This document shows, piece by piece, positions 43,526 through 52,324 of a DNA stretch of 64,000 nt. The DNA lies in the IMG/VR virus record IMGVR_UViG_3300046314_000223, positions 1-64,000 of that record. One strand, 5' to 3'. Under the pieces are notes generated by a model. The model had not been told where the DNA came from, did not search any database, and saw only the letters and a list, made by a program, of their open reading frames with translations. Every line of letters starts with the position of its first letter. The stretch's first letter is position 1. A program made the translations under genes and the position numbers. This DNA is from a virus.

Positions 43526-46114
43526 ATGGCATCATACACAATAACGACAACAAAGTATATCACTGAATTGACTCTGAAAACCGGCTCAGATACGTATAAC
43601 GTAGATGCCGGAACTTTAATCATTGACAGCGATACTCGGTATGGCCCAAACACAACCCCCACAACTGGCCCTCTCGGAAACCTTACGGTCAGTTCAACAT
43701 TGGGTGGACTATTCCAAGTCACTACCGAATTCACCAAACTGGTTTCATTCATCGGTAATGTAGGCACCATACCTGCTGCCGGAACGGTCATCACGCAAGG
43801 TTCAGCCTCTGGTGTATTACTTTGTGTGATGTCTGACCGGACTGGTGGTACTGTATATTCTACAGGAGATGCGGTTCCCCCCAATGGTTGGATGAAACTG
43901 CGCGTTACTGCCGGTACTTTTGTTGCCGGTAGCGCAGTTTCTGGTATTGCAGTGACGGGGATAACTGATCAAGAGCAGGGGTGGATTCATCTCGTCGGGG
44001 TTAAAGATCGCGTACATAGCCATTCTCGCCTTGGTTCAATGTCAATGCGCGGCGATTGGTTTAGCGTCGGACAGACCAACGGCATACGAGGCCAGACAAT
44101 GCAACTTCCACATTTTACGGCAGCAACACGAACTGATTATCCGGGCGTTGAAATTGAAACTGCTCCCGGTTCTGGCGTATATGATTTTTGGCCAAATGCT
44201 GGTTTGTATGCAACTTCAGTAAACTGCTCAACCGATAGTCGCTCTCGATTTGTGTACATCAGCACAGCAGGCGTGGTTATGCTTGGTCTTGGGAATGATG
44301 CGTCCGTCTGCAATGATCTTCCGGTGTCTGGATGCAAAGTAAGGATTCCGTCAATCATTCTGCAAGAGTGTGATGTTACCAATCTACAGACAAACGTGGA
44401 ACCATGGAGATCAATGGGAAATCGCTATGAATCGGCGTTTACTAACGCTGGGCTTTGTGATATTCGCAAGGTGACCGGCACATGGTATTGGAACATCCTA
44501 CAGGCATATTCTCTGTATATTCGGGATGTTCATGTCTGCGACAATATCCTGATTGGCGAGGTGGCAACTCAGATTGATGTTGACAATCTACATCAGGGGC
44601 TGTCTACAGCAACGACCGAGTTTGCATCTAACGGTATCGTGTTTCAGCAATGCTACTACGGTGGTGTGATTGGAACGATGTCATGGCTCAGGGGGCGAGC
44701 ATCTGCAACATCTGGGTATGCTGCAATCATTGTCAACTGCTATGGTGGTTGGAACATCAACAAACTTCGTGGCGGGCATACAGGAGCAGCGACTGCTGTT
44801 TCTGGTGCAATATACCTGAACACAAACGGACCAATGATCATTAATGAGATTTGGACATTCACCAAGCGGGTATTGGTTCAGGCTGCCGCTGGACTAAAGA
44901 TTAATACCCACTATTATGCCGACAACTGTGTGGGGACAACCCCAACAACAATTGGGGCTCGTGCGGTTGAATCGGTTGCAATGACTCAGAACTTGGTGAT
45001 TGAAAACATCAAGAATTGGCCGGGTGTTGCTAACTGCCATCCATATTTGGGGTTGTTCTTTGCAAACACTACGCAAAATTCATCTCTGAGGTTTTGCGGA
45101 ACTCCCGCTGAACCGTTCAATGCCGGAACCGTCAACTTGATGGCGTACATCTTTGATGATGGTGGCAACAACGCCGACATCATGATTCAACGCAATTGGA
45201 CAACTGCTTTGCGTCTGGGTCTGCATGGAGGGACAAACACCACCAACAGATTCACTTCGGTCAATAACTACATGACCGATGCATCAAAGACAATTGGACC
45301 GCAGCAGCAGAACAGTGAGGTTCATGGCAACCGCTTCAACTCCGGTGGGGTTCCAACAAGCTATTCTGCTGTGTATGGCAACTGTATGTGGGACGGGTTT
45401 ACTGGAGACAACACAACCCGCGCTGCATTGATTCTTGTTGAAAAGAATGCAACCAATCCAGACGCATATCAGGTTACGTATGGGCTCCCAAGATTCACAG
45501 GTGCTGGTCGATTGGCTATGTTGTTGGTTGGTGATCAGGTTGAATGGACATGGCCTTGGAAAATTCTCGGGTGGAGTGGTCTGACTTCGTTTGCTCGTCA
45601 GGGGCAAAACGTAGCCAATATGACTTATGAATATGACTTGGATAAAGGTAACGGCTGGGGTGGTTGGAAAACTTGCTCTAATGCAAACCTGCTGGCTGAG
45701 ACAGGTTTAGACCCTGTTGATGGATTCCGTCTGAGGATCAGGATTACGTGTATTGTTGCCAGCACAACAAACCGGATTGATTCATTCAACATTGATGGCG
45801 CAACCGCCTTGGCATTGCAGAATGCTGCATTGTATCCGCTTCCCGTTTCCGGATTCAAGATTGTTGGATTCCCTGCCGGTTCTGATATTGTCATTTATGA
45901 CGATCTGATTCCTGCCGACGGCACGGGAGCAAACGTGCTGGCTACTGGGGATAACGTATCCAATGAATGGACGTTTACCTATTCGGGATTCCCGACCATC
46001 ACCATTGGGGTATTCCGACCAGAATATGTCCCTGCTTATTTCCGAGGCATCACGATGACTGGCATTGACTCTGAATACAAAGTTCAATTGTTCCGGGATA
46101 GAAACTACATCTGA
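43526..46114 (+). CDS. Large tail fibre/spike-like structural protein
   Basis: 862 residues. Beta-rich throughout with an N-terminal attachment-like region (ITTTKYITELTLKTGSDTYN), a middle part rich in parallel beta-type repeats (SGAIYLNTNGPMIINEIWTF; NNADIMIQRNWTTALRLGLH) and a C-terminal domain ending FRGITMTGIDSEYKVQLFRD. It could be a beta-helix receptor-binding spike. Enzymatic residues were not identified. Confidence 0.65.
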   Translation: MASYTITTTKYITELTLKTGSDTYNVDAGTLIIDSDTRYGPNTTPTTGPLGNLTVSSTLGGLFQVTTEFTKLVSFIGNVGTIPAAGTVITQGSASGVLLCVMSDRTGGTVYSTGDAVPPNGWMKLRVTAGTFVAGSAVSGIAVTGITDQEQGWIHLVGVKDRVHSHSRLGSMSMRGDWFSVGQTNGIRGQTMQLPHFTAATRTDYPGVEIETAPGSGVYDFWPNAGLYATSVNCSTDSRSRFVYISTAGVVMLGLGNDASVCNDLPVSGCKVRIPSIILQECDVTNLQTNVEPWRSMGNRYESAFTNAGLCDIRKVTGTWYWNILQAYSLYIRDVHVCDNILIGEVATQIDVDNLHQGLSTATTEFASNGIVFQQCYYGGVIGTMSWLRGRASATSGYAAIIVNCYGGWNINKLRGGHTGAATAVSGAIYLNTNGPMIINEIWTFTKRVLVQAAAGLKINTHYYADNCVGTTPTTIGARAVESVAMTQNLVIENIKNWPGVANCHPYLGLFFANTTQNSSLRFCGTPAEPFNAGTVNLMAYIFDDGGNNADIMIQRNWTTALRLGLHGGTNTTNRFTSVNNYMTDASKTIGPQQQNSEVHGNRFNSGGVPTSYSAVYGNCMWDGFTGDNTTRAALILVEKNATNPDAYQVTYGLPRFTGAGRLAMLLVGDQVEWTWPWKILGWSGLTSFARQGQNVANMTYEYDLDKGNGWGGWKTCSNANLLAETGLDPVDGFRLRIRITCIVASTTNRIDSFNIDGATALALQNAALYPLPVSGFKIVGFPAGSDIVIYDDLIPADGTGANVLATGDNVSNEWTFTYSGFPTITIGVFRPEYVPAYFRGITMTGIDSEYKVQLFRDRNYI

Positions 46115-46120
46115 TTTTCC

Positions 46121-46127
46121 CTAAATA
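46121..46127 (+). promoter_or_regulatory. Late promoter motif CTAAATA
   Basis: CTAAATA starting 7 bases after the fibre stop codon and 51 bases before the next ATG. Confidence 0.7.
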
Positions 46128-46178
46128 GTCAACGAAATTTTTTCTTTTAACAACCATAGATCATAGAAAGATTCTATC

Positions 46179-47564
46179 ATGGCAAAACTCACCAGCCGGT
46201 CCCAGATTGTAGTCGGCACCAACATCACTATTGATGAAACCGCCAAGACGTTTACGCTGATTGCTTCGACAGATGGCTCCACTACAGGTGGCCTGATCGC
46301 CAAGGATGGCGTGTCTCTGGCAGCATTGTATTCCAAGTTTGTTGACCTCTGGACTACTTCTGGTTATCAGGATAGCCCATTCCCAATGTATGCAATTGAC
46401 CGTAACTCGGGTCAGTATCAATTCGGTACCGATGGCGCAACCTATTCTGGCTGGAAACCAGCCGATGACACTACTCGCCAGATGCTGCGTGATGGTGGCT
46501 GGACTGAGTTCACTTCTGCTGGTGTTGTGGCTCGTGAATACGTTGGTATCATTGGTCTGGGTACCGTTTCTGCTGGATCTCAGTTGTATTACCAGAAAAC
46601 GTCAACAGATGCTGCATCTAACTTTACATTTGACGATCAGGTGAACGAGGGCATTCAGGTCTTGGGTAATTTGGCTGCAGACCCAACAACCACCAGCTTT
46701 GACAATCGCGCCTACTTCAAAGGCTTTGTCCGTGAGTATGGTAAGAAATACAAAGACTCGGTTCTGGCCGATACGGGTAAGACTTCTACCGGCGCTTTCA
46801 TCGTCAACTTGCTGCTTTCCAACGAAGATGACCTGAAGATTCAGGCCAACGATGCAGCAATGTCTGCTGCTCCTTATTCGGGCATCACGGTCAGCTACTA
46901 CACAGCCAACCAGACACGTAGCATTGGCGGCACCAACTACAACTACAAGATCATCGTTGATGGCAACGGCGCAACACTGGAGCAAATCTATACCAAGGTT
47001 CAGTATTTGCTGCGTCAGAACTCGGACATCAATACTGCCGGTACTGCCGGTGTTGTGATTGGTAAGACTGCCGAGTCTTTGATGTATTTTGTGGGCGACA
47101 ACTTGGAAACTGCCACGTCTGTCTATATTGACAACGTGCTTCCTGTTGACTCTAACCGGGTTGCATTCAAGGATGACTCCGGCGTGTTCCGCGCATTCCC
47201 CTATGAATCCGCATGGACAATCACGTTCAACACCCCATTGGTCGGGGCTGGCTCATCCTTCCGCATGATGTTTACTGCGCCTCCTGGTGCAGGTAACGAC
47301 TATGGCGAATCCGGTGCTGTTACCGTGAACGATGCTCAGGGTGTTCCTATTTCTGGTGTGGTTACTGCCGGAACACTCAGTGGTTCGTATGATTACGATG
47401 GCAACTCTCAGTCTGGATTTACGTCCGGCACTGATCGTCCCGTTACTATTGTTGGCGTTCGCCCCGGTTACGGCAAGTATGCTGTTGCTACCGGTGTCCT
47501 GACTCGCAGCAAGAACATTTCTTTCTCTCTGGTTGCCGAGCAAGATCGCGTCTATACTGCTTAA
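46179..47564 (+). CDS. Virion structural protein
   Basis: 461 residues. Strand-rich protein with DGSTTGGLIAKDGVSLAALY near the start, PMYAIDRNSGQYQFGTDGAT and a C-terminal Ig-like module (GYGKYAVATGVLTRSKNISF). Own late promoter, and codon use similar to other structural genes, so it is probably an abundant virion part. It is followed by a hairpin. Precise location unknown. Confidence 0.6.
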   Translation: MAKLTSRSQIVVGTNITIDETAKTFTLIASTDGSTTGGLIAKDGVSLAALYSKFVDLWTTSGYQDSPFPMYAIDRNSGQYQFGTDGATYSGWKPADDTTRQMLRDGGWTEFTSAGVVAREYVGIIGLGTVSAGSQLYYQKTSTDAASNFTFDDQVNEGIQVLGNLAADPTTTSFDNRAYFKGFVREYGKKYKDSVLADTGKTSTGAFIVNLLLSNEDDLKIQANDAAMSAAPYSGITVSYYTANQTRSIGGTNYNYKIIVDGNGATLEQIYTKVQYLLRQNSDINTAGTAGVVIGKTAESLMYFVGDNLETATSVYIDNVLPVDSNRVAFKDDSGVFRAFPYESAWTITFNTPLVGAGSSFRMMFTAPPGAGNDYGESGAVTVNDAQGVPISGVVTAGTLSGSYDYDGNSQSGFTSGTDRPVTIVGVRPGYGKYAVATGVLTRSKNISFSLVAEQDRVYTA

Positions 47565-47610
47565 AGTAACGCAAGCCTCTTGGTAACTCTTGAGGCTATC
47601 CTATGCATGG

Positions 47611-47645
47611 GAAGGGACTAAATAATGGTAGTCCCTTCCCTTCTT
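47611..47645 (+). terminator. Terminator-like hairpin enclosing a late promoter
   Basis: Arms GAAGGGACTA (47611-47620) and TAGTCCCTTC (47629-47638) pair perfectly around an 8-base loop, followed by a pyrimidine-rich CCTTCTTTG tail. CTAAATA (47618-47624) spans the end of the 5' arm and the loop. Confidence 0.7.
47618..47624 (+). promoter_or_regulatory. Late promoter motif CTAAATA inside hairpin
   Basis: 45 bases before the ATG of the 158-residue gene. A transcript starting here would begin at or after the loop and lack the 5' arm, so it could not form the hairpin that would stop upstream transcripts. Confidence 0.6.
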
Positions 47646-47669
47646 TGTTTTGGTGATTGAATCCTTCCT

Positions 47670-48146
47670 ATGGCAAAAGTAACCTTTGACGGTGATACAA
47701 AAATCATATCTGTCCTACCGACAGCCGCTACGCTTGATCTGAGAACCGATCTCTATTCTGCATGGGTTGATTGGGTTGTCTTGGGAGATAATCTGAAATA
47801 CCTACCAGCAATGCGAGTGACTGGTCTTGACCCTATGGGTGGTGGTAAATTCACAGGAGACATTTACTTCCTGATGAATGGATGGAAGCTGACAATTGAC
47901 TTCACCTTGACTCGGGTGAATGGGGTTCTTCTGTCTGATGATTTTGATACCCCGTATTATACATCGGCACTGGTTCCTCAGTATGCTGCTAACGTATCCA
48001 ACCTTGTGAACACAACCCCATCTGCCGGTTCTTTGTTCACTGTGAATGACATCTGGGACTTTCTATTGACCAATGCAACTCCCGGAACTGCCGGTGATAA
48101 GCTGCGTCAGGCACTGACTACTGGAAACTTCTTGGCTCTTAAATGA
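47670..48146 (+). CDS. Minor virion protein
   Basis: 158 residues. DTKIISVLPTAATLDLRTDL, LYSAWVDWVV, GLDPMGGGKFTGDIYFLMNG and 'FDTPYYTSALVPQ' form a beta-rich domain seen in phage structural gene clusters; the C-terminus is helical (LTNATPGTAGDKLRQALT). Own late promoter and terminator. Confidence 0.6.
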   Translation: MAKVTFDGDTKIISVLPTAATLDLRTDLYSAWVDWVVLGDNLKYLPAMRVTGLDPMGGGKFTGDIYFLMNGWKLTIDFTLTRVNGVLLSDDFDTPYYTSALVPQYAANVSNLVNTTPSAGSLFTVNDIWDFLLTNATPGTAGDKLRQALTTGNFLALK

Positions 48147-48169
48147 TCCTTTTGCTTGGCTACGCCAAG

Positions 48170-48189
48170 ATGCCCTTGCGGGCATGTTT
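48170..48189 (+). terminator. Terminator at end of structural block
   Basis: Stem ATGCCC/GGGCAT with a TTGC loop, followed by GTTTC. It separates structural genes from the AT-rich island and replication genes. Confidence 0.65.
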
Positions 48190-48193
48190 CCCT

Positions 48194-48299
48194 GTAATTA
48201 CTGTTATATCAGTATATAATTATATTCTTTATTTAATATATACATATTAATTATATTTTAATATTATATATATAGTAAATTATTTACTTTTTGGCTTAA
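48194..48299. other. AT-rich island (possible origin or regulatory region)
   Basis: About 106 bases of roughly 90% A+T with alternating TA runs. It is flanked by TTCCCT (48188-48193) and its inverse AGGGAA (48300-48305), and contains AGTAAA-TTA-TTTACT, a palindrome. No ORF. It lies at the border between structural and replication genes. An extended -10-like TGGTATCAT follows at 48382-48390, 12 bases before the primase ATG. Confidence 0.45.
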
Positions 48300-48401
48300 A
48301 GGGAACCGACACGGTTATTGTATCACACTTTTTTGACCTGTCAATAGGTGTTTACCCTAAGTCACCTCTGACGTTCGTTTGTATGGTATCATTGCATCAC
48401 T

Positions 48402-49421
48402 ATGCTTTGGCTTGACGAAAAATTCATTCACATCATCTCTGGTCGCCTGTCCCTTTTCAAGAAGGTCAGACAGAACTCCTATGTGTTCCGTTGCCCACTC
48501 TGTGGTGACTCCAAGAAGAACCCATATAAGACCCGTGGTGGTCTGTATGTCCCACCGGGTGCAGACTGCTACAACATGGGATGCTTCAACTGTGGAGCAT
48601 CCATGAAGTTTTCATCGTTCCTTGAAACCCAAGATAAGTCATTGTATGATGAGTATCGCTTGGAAACATTCAAGGAAAAGTTCGGTGGTTCAACATTCAT
48701 ACCAACCAAGACAGCCCAACCAAAAACAGAAACTGCATCACCAAAGGTCAAGAAGTTTGATATGACATCGTTGACTCGTCTGGACATGATGGATTCATCT
48801 CACCCTGCCATGGACTACATTCGGTCAAGGATGATACCCAAGAGCCAGTGGAATCGACTTTTCTACTGTCCTCAGTATGTCAAGTGGGTATCTGCTTACA
48901 ACGAAAAGAAGTTTGATCCAAAGATCGAGCATCCTCGACTGATCATTCCATTCTTTGACCGTTATGGTAATGTCACGCGAGTTGCCGCCAGAGCATTTGG
49001 TAATGAAGCTAACAGATACCTCTATACCGTCTCAGACCGCAATTCCACCCGATTGTATGGACTGGACAGTATCGACGCCCAGAAGCCTGTTTACGTCCTT
49101 GAGGGGCCATTGGACAGCCTGTTCATCCCAAATGCAATTGCTGTTGGGATGGCATCATACACCGATCATGAACTGACAACCATTCAGGATAAGATATTTG
49201 TCCCTGATAATGAACCAAGGAACCGGCAGGTATGCGAGGGCATCTACAAGATGGTCAGGGCTGGGGAAAAGGTCTGCATCTGGCAGAAGGATACCCCCAA
49301 GGACATCAACCAGATCATTCAGTCCGGTATGTCGGTTGATGACCTGATGCGACTGATCAATGATTCCACATATCGGGGTCTGGAAGCAGAGTTGAAATAC
49401 AAAGAATGGATACGGTTCTGA
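48402..49421 (+). CDS. gp61: DNA primase
   Basis: 339 residues (T4 gp61 is 342). N-terminal zinc ribbon with Cys31/34 and Cys61/64 (FRCPLCGDS...CFNCG). The TOPRIM-like centre has EHPRLIIPFFDRYGNVTRVA and the metal-binding Glu-Asp motif VYVLEGPLDSLF, followed by KIFVPDNEPRN. It makes RNA primers with the gp41 helicase, which is not in this window. No clear Shine-Dalgarno sequence precedes the ATG. Confidence 0.93.
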   Translation: MLWLDEKFIHIISGRLSLFKKVRQNSYVFRCPLCGDSKKNPYKTRGGLYVPPGADCYNMGCFNCGASMKFSSFLETQDKSLYDEYRLETFKEKFGGSTFIPTKTAQPKTETASPKVKKFDMTSLTRLDMMDSSHPAMDYIRSRMIPKSQWNRLFYCPQYVKWVSAYNEKKFDPKIEHPRLIIPFFDRYGNVTRVAARAFGNEANRYLYTVSDRNSTRLYGLDSIDAQKPVYVLEGPLDSLFIPNAIAVGMASYTDHELTTIQDKIFVPDNEPRNRQVCEGIYKMVRAGEKVCIWQKDTPKDINQIIQSGMSVDDLMRLINDSTYRGLEAELKYKEWIRF

Positions 49422-49422
49422 A

Positions 49423-49866
49423 ATGTCAGCAACAATCATCGAGCATAGTTTCACAGTTGGAAACCGACATCGCAGCGTTTTACTTCAGGGTCGGCAGGAA
49501 ATCATCACATTGCTGATTCCAAAGGCCGAATATCAGGAATCTGATAGGGGTCTGATGTTCAGTCGCAGAGGGTCATCTGTTCTATGCACCTACAAGGGCA
49601 TTAAAACCGTTCCAGAGCGATTCAAATCTTTGGTTGATACCTCGGTAGCCAAGTATGTTCCTGAAGGCTCCTATCATGCGCCATTCATTCCTGAATGGTT
49701 TGCTTACGGAAAACAGGCAACATTGCTGATGTCAAAAAGGAATTGTGCTGTGGTGAGTGAGTTCAGGGGTGACTTGTTTGATCTGTTGGGTCAAGAGAGA
49801 GCACTGAACCGCCCCAACAAGCATATCTTTGAAGTCGTTGATGGGGAGTTCTACCTTGCTAAATAA
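49423..49866 (+). CDS. Hypothetical protein downstream of primase
   Basis: 147 residues, 1 base after the primase stop. Begins MSATIIEHSFTVGNRHRSVL. No recognised family; basic, mixed alpha/beta. Tight spacing in the replication operon supports a replication-associated or regulatory role. Confidence 0.6.
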   Translation: MSATIIEHSFTVGNRHRSVLLQGRQEIITLLIPKAEYQESDRGLMFSRRGSSVLCTYKGIKTVPERFKSLVDTSVAKYVPEGSYHAPFIPEWFAYGKQATLLMSKRNCAVVSEFRGDLFDLLGQERALNRPNKHIFEVVDGEFYLAK

Positions 49867-50068
49867 TCCCCCAACAGAATTTGCGTTTGCTATCATTTTT
49901 GCCGTTCATTATGTGGTATACTTCGGAGTATCGGAATATATCACGATGATCTGGTTGTCAATGATGGACAACAAGGATAGGTATGACAGACCACCAAAGT
50001 CCCCATGGCTGGTTGTCAATTCTGGAATCGAATCAATTTATCAAATAGAAGAAGGCCACCAAGAATGA
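49841..50068 (+). CDS. Small membrane protein upstream of nrdA
   Basis: 75 residues from ATG 49841, overlapping the previous gene by 26 bases; the end overlaps nrdA as ATGA. One strong membrane helix (FAFAIIFAVHYVVYFGV...MIWLSMM) and a short basic tail (DNKDRYDRPPKSPW). A CTAAATA motif lies within its first codons at 49859-49865. Coupling to nrdA supports translation. Function unknown. Confidence 0.55.
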   Translation: MGSSTLLNNPPTEFAFAIIFAVHYVVYFGVSEYITMIWLSMMDNKDRYDRPPKSPWLVVNSGIESIYQIEEGHQE

Positions 50069-52263
50069 ATAAGAAGGACATTATTGTCGTTAAGCGGGAT
50101 GGGTCGCGCGTTCCATACGATGTGACTAAGATTAAGGCATCAATTGCATTTGCCACAGAAGGAACCGGGGTGAGTCCACTTCAGCTTGAGTCTACATTGG
50201 ATCAGGTTGTTCGCAGCGGCATGAAGACTTCTGAGATTCAGGATAACATCATCCAACATGCCCTTCAACTATCCACAAAACAGGAACCTCGATGGATTAA
50301 TGTTGCTGGTCGCGCATTGGCAATGCAGCAATGGGGAAACTACAAACTCAGAAACAAAACATTCAGCGAGATTGTTCACTATAACTTCAAAAAGGGCGAA
50401 TATCCCAAGGAACTTATTTCCACATATACATCTGAGCAGCTTGACATCTTGGGTGATGTCATTGATCATAAGCGCGACTTGGAGCATTCGCATGCATCAT
50501 TGGTAACTGCTCAGAAAAAATACTTGGGTAAACATGAACTGAATCAGCATATGCACATGGTCAGTGCCATGCGGTTCGGTCAGTTGGCGCAAGAAGATTG
50601 TCGCATGAATTATGTAACATCTTTGTATAACGATCTGAGTCAGCGCAAGATTAGTTTAGCCACCCCTTTTATGTCCAATCTCCGAAAGGGTGGTAATGTT
50701 TCATCGTGCTTTACTCTGGCTATTGAAGATGACTTGGATTCCATCTACGATAATGTGAAACGAATTGCTCAGATTAGCAAAAATGGGGGTGGTATTGGCG
50801 TTTTCTTGGGATATATTCGCGCCCGTGGGTCTGATGTTGCTGGCAATAAGAATGCTGCTGGGCCGGTTCTGCAGTGGATTAAAGTAATTAATGATACATT
50901 GGTTGCTGTAAATCAAGGCGGCAAACGCGCAGGGGCTGGCACTGTTGCCCTTCCCATCTGGCATAATGATGTGCTTGATTTTTTTGAGATGCAATTGGAA
51001 CATGGCGATCCTCGACTGAAATCGTATGATGTGTTTCCTCAATTGGTGATGCATGATTCCTTTATGATTCGTGATTTGGAGCAGCGACCTTGGGTTACAT
51101 TCTGTCCATACGAGGTCAAGAATGTGCTTGGTATTGATGTTCGTGGTTTGTATGGTTCGGCCTTTGAGGATGCATATCAAAAGATTGAGGCTGCATTTGA
51201 AGCAGGTAAGTTGCGTGTTGCTAAGAAATATGACAACGCTCGCGACCTGATGAAAAAGGCAATGGTGCCTATGTTTGAAACTGGAATGCCTTATGTTGCG
51301 TTTATTGACACGATCAATGAGGCAAACCCAAATCGGGATGACCCTGAGACATATGGCATCCTGAACGTGAACCTTTGCGTTGAATCGTATTCCAATACGA
51401 AGCCGGATGTCTATGCTCACGTATGCAATCTCTGCTCCATTAACCTATCCAACATCAAGGATATGGATGAATTGGCTCGTGTATCTCGTCAGGCATGTCG
51501 CATGCTTGAATATGGGATTGAATTGACCAACGACCCAACCGCAATCACCAAGGCTCATAACCAACGCTTCCGCACCATTGGAATTGGCATCATGGGACTT
51601 CATGATTACTTGGTCAAAAACAAGCTGACATACAAAGATTTGGATGTAATTTCGGAAATCGCTGAATGTATTGAGTATAATGCTGTTCTAGAGTCCATTG
51701 AATTGGCAAAACAATATGGTTCTTTCTTGGCATTTGAGCACTCTCAGTGGAAAACTGGTGAGATGACTGCTCGATTTAAGAAGGATGGTTGTGGCAAGTA
51801 TGATTGGGATTATGCTCAGACTCTGATTGACCGGCATGGCATGCGACATTCTCAGTTGACATCTCCGGCCCCAACTACATCCACTTCTGTCTATCAGGAT
51901 TGCTCATCCAGTTTCCTCCCTGTATTTGATACATTCTTTGTTGAAGAAAACAGCAACGGAAAACAGATTACCGCTGCTAAGTTTTTGGCAAAATATCCAT
52001 TGGGATATACCAAGACCCTGCCAAAATTCAAGGCTAAGGAAATCATTGATGTCGCCAGTCGATTGCAGAAGCATATTGATACTGGAATCAGTATGGAATT
52101 GATGTTTGATCACAATGATCCTGAGTTTACGGCCAAGACCGTATGGGATACAATTCATTATGCGCATCAGAAGAAGTGCAAGGCCATCTATTATATTCGC
52201 CACATCAAGAAAAATGAACTGGCTGTAAAGGAGGAAGCTTCCTGCGAATCCTGCGCATCCTGA
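50065..52263 (+). CDS. nrdA: Ribonucleotide reductase, large subunit
   Basis: 732 residues from ATG 50065. Class Ia signs: N-terminal ATP-cone-like VVKRDGSRVPYDVTKIKASI, SSCFTL (thiol of the active-site pair), NLCVES (the Asn-Cys-Glu radical site), CSINLSNI, and a redox-active C-terminal tail CESCAS. It reduces NDPs with NrdB and glutaredoxin, encoded just downstream. No intein is present, although phage nrdA is a frequent intein host. Confidence 0.96.
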   Translation: MNKKDIIVVKRDGSRVPYDVTKIKASIAFATEGTGVSPLQLESTLDQVVRSGMKTSEIQDNIIQHALQLSTKQEPRWINVAGRALAMQQWGNYKLRNKTFSEIVHYNFKKGEYPKELISTYTSEQLDILGDVIDHKRDLEHSHASLVTAQKKYLGKHELNQHMHMVSAMRFGQLAQEDCRMNYVTSLYNDLSQRKISLATPFMSNLRKGGNVSSCFTLAIEDDLDSIYDNVKRIAQISKNGGGIGVFLGYIRARGSDVAGNKNAAGPVLQWIKVINDTLVAVNQGGKRAGAGTVALPIWHNDVLDFFEMQLEHGDPRLKSYDVFPQLVMHDSFMIRDLEQRPWVTFCPYEVKNVLGIDVRGLYGSAFEDAYQKIEAAFEAGKLRVAKKYDNARDLMKKAMVPMFETGMPYVAFIDTINEANPNRDDPETYGILNVNLCVESYSNTKPDVYAHVCNLCSINLSNIKDMDELARVSRQACRMLEYGIELTNDPTAITKAHNQRFRTIGIGIMGLHDYLVKNKLTYKDLDVISEIAECIEYNAVLESIELAKQYGSFLAFEHSQWKTGEMTARFKKDGCGKYDWDYAQTLIDRHGMRHSQLTSPAPTTSTSVYQDCSSSFLPVFDTFFVEENSNGKQITAAKFLAKYPLGYTKTLPKFKAKEIIDVASRLQKHIDTGISMELMFDHNDPEFTAKTVWDTIHYAHQKKCKAIYYIRHIKKNELAVKEEASCESCAS

Positions 52264-52278
52264 ACAAGATAATTGAGT

Positions 52279-52309
52279 GAATCTGGGTGATAAGTAAATC
52301 CCCGGATTC
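52279..52309 (+). promoter_or_regulatory. Leader hairpin with TGATAAGTAA loop (nrdB)
   Basis: Arms GAATCTGGG and CCCGGATTC (one T-G wobble) with a 13-base loop containing TGATAAGTAA. It ends 15 bases before the nrdB ATG, with no Shine-Dalgarno sequence between. The loop element is identical to that before the kinase-like gene while the stem differs. Confidence 0.6.
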
Positions 52310-52324
52310 TTTGCAAGACTAAAA

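Noticed and set aside
49859-49865. CTAAATA near the start of the small membrane gene before nrdA
   Set aside because: It lies inside two overlapping genes and nrdA is 200 bases away; not listed as a promoter.
50065-52263. Possible intein in nrdA
   Set aside because: Phage nrdA often carries inteins, but the radical-site motifs and overall length (732) are uninterrupted here.
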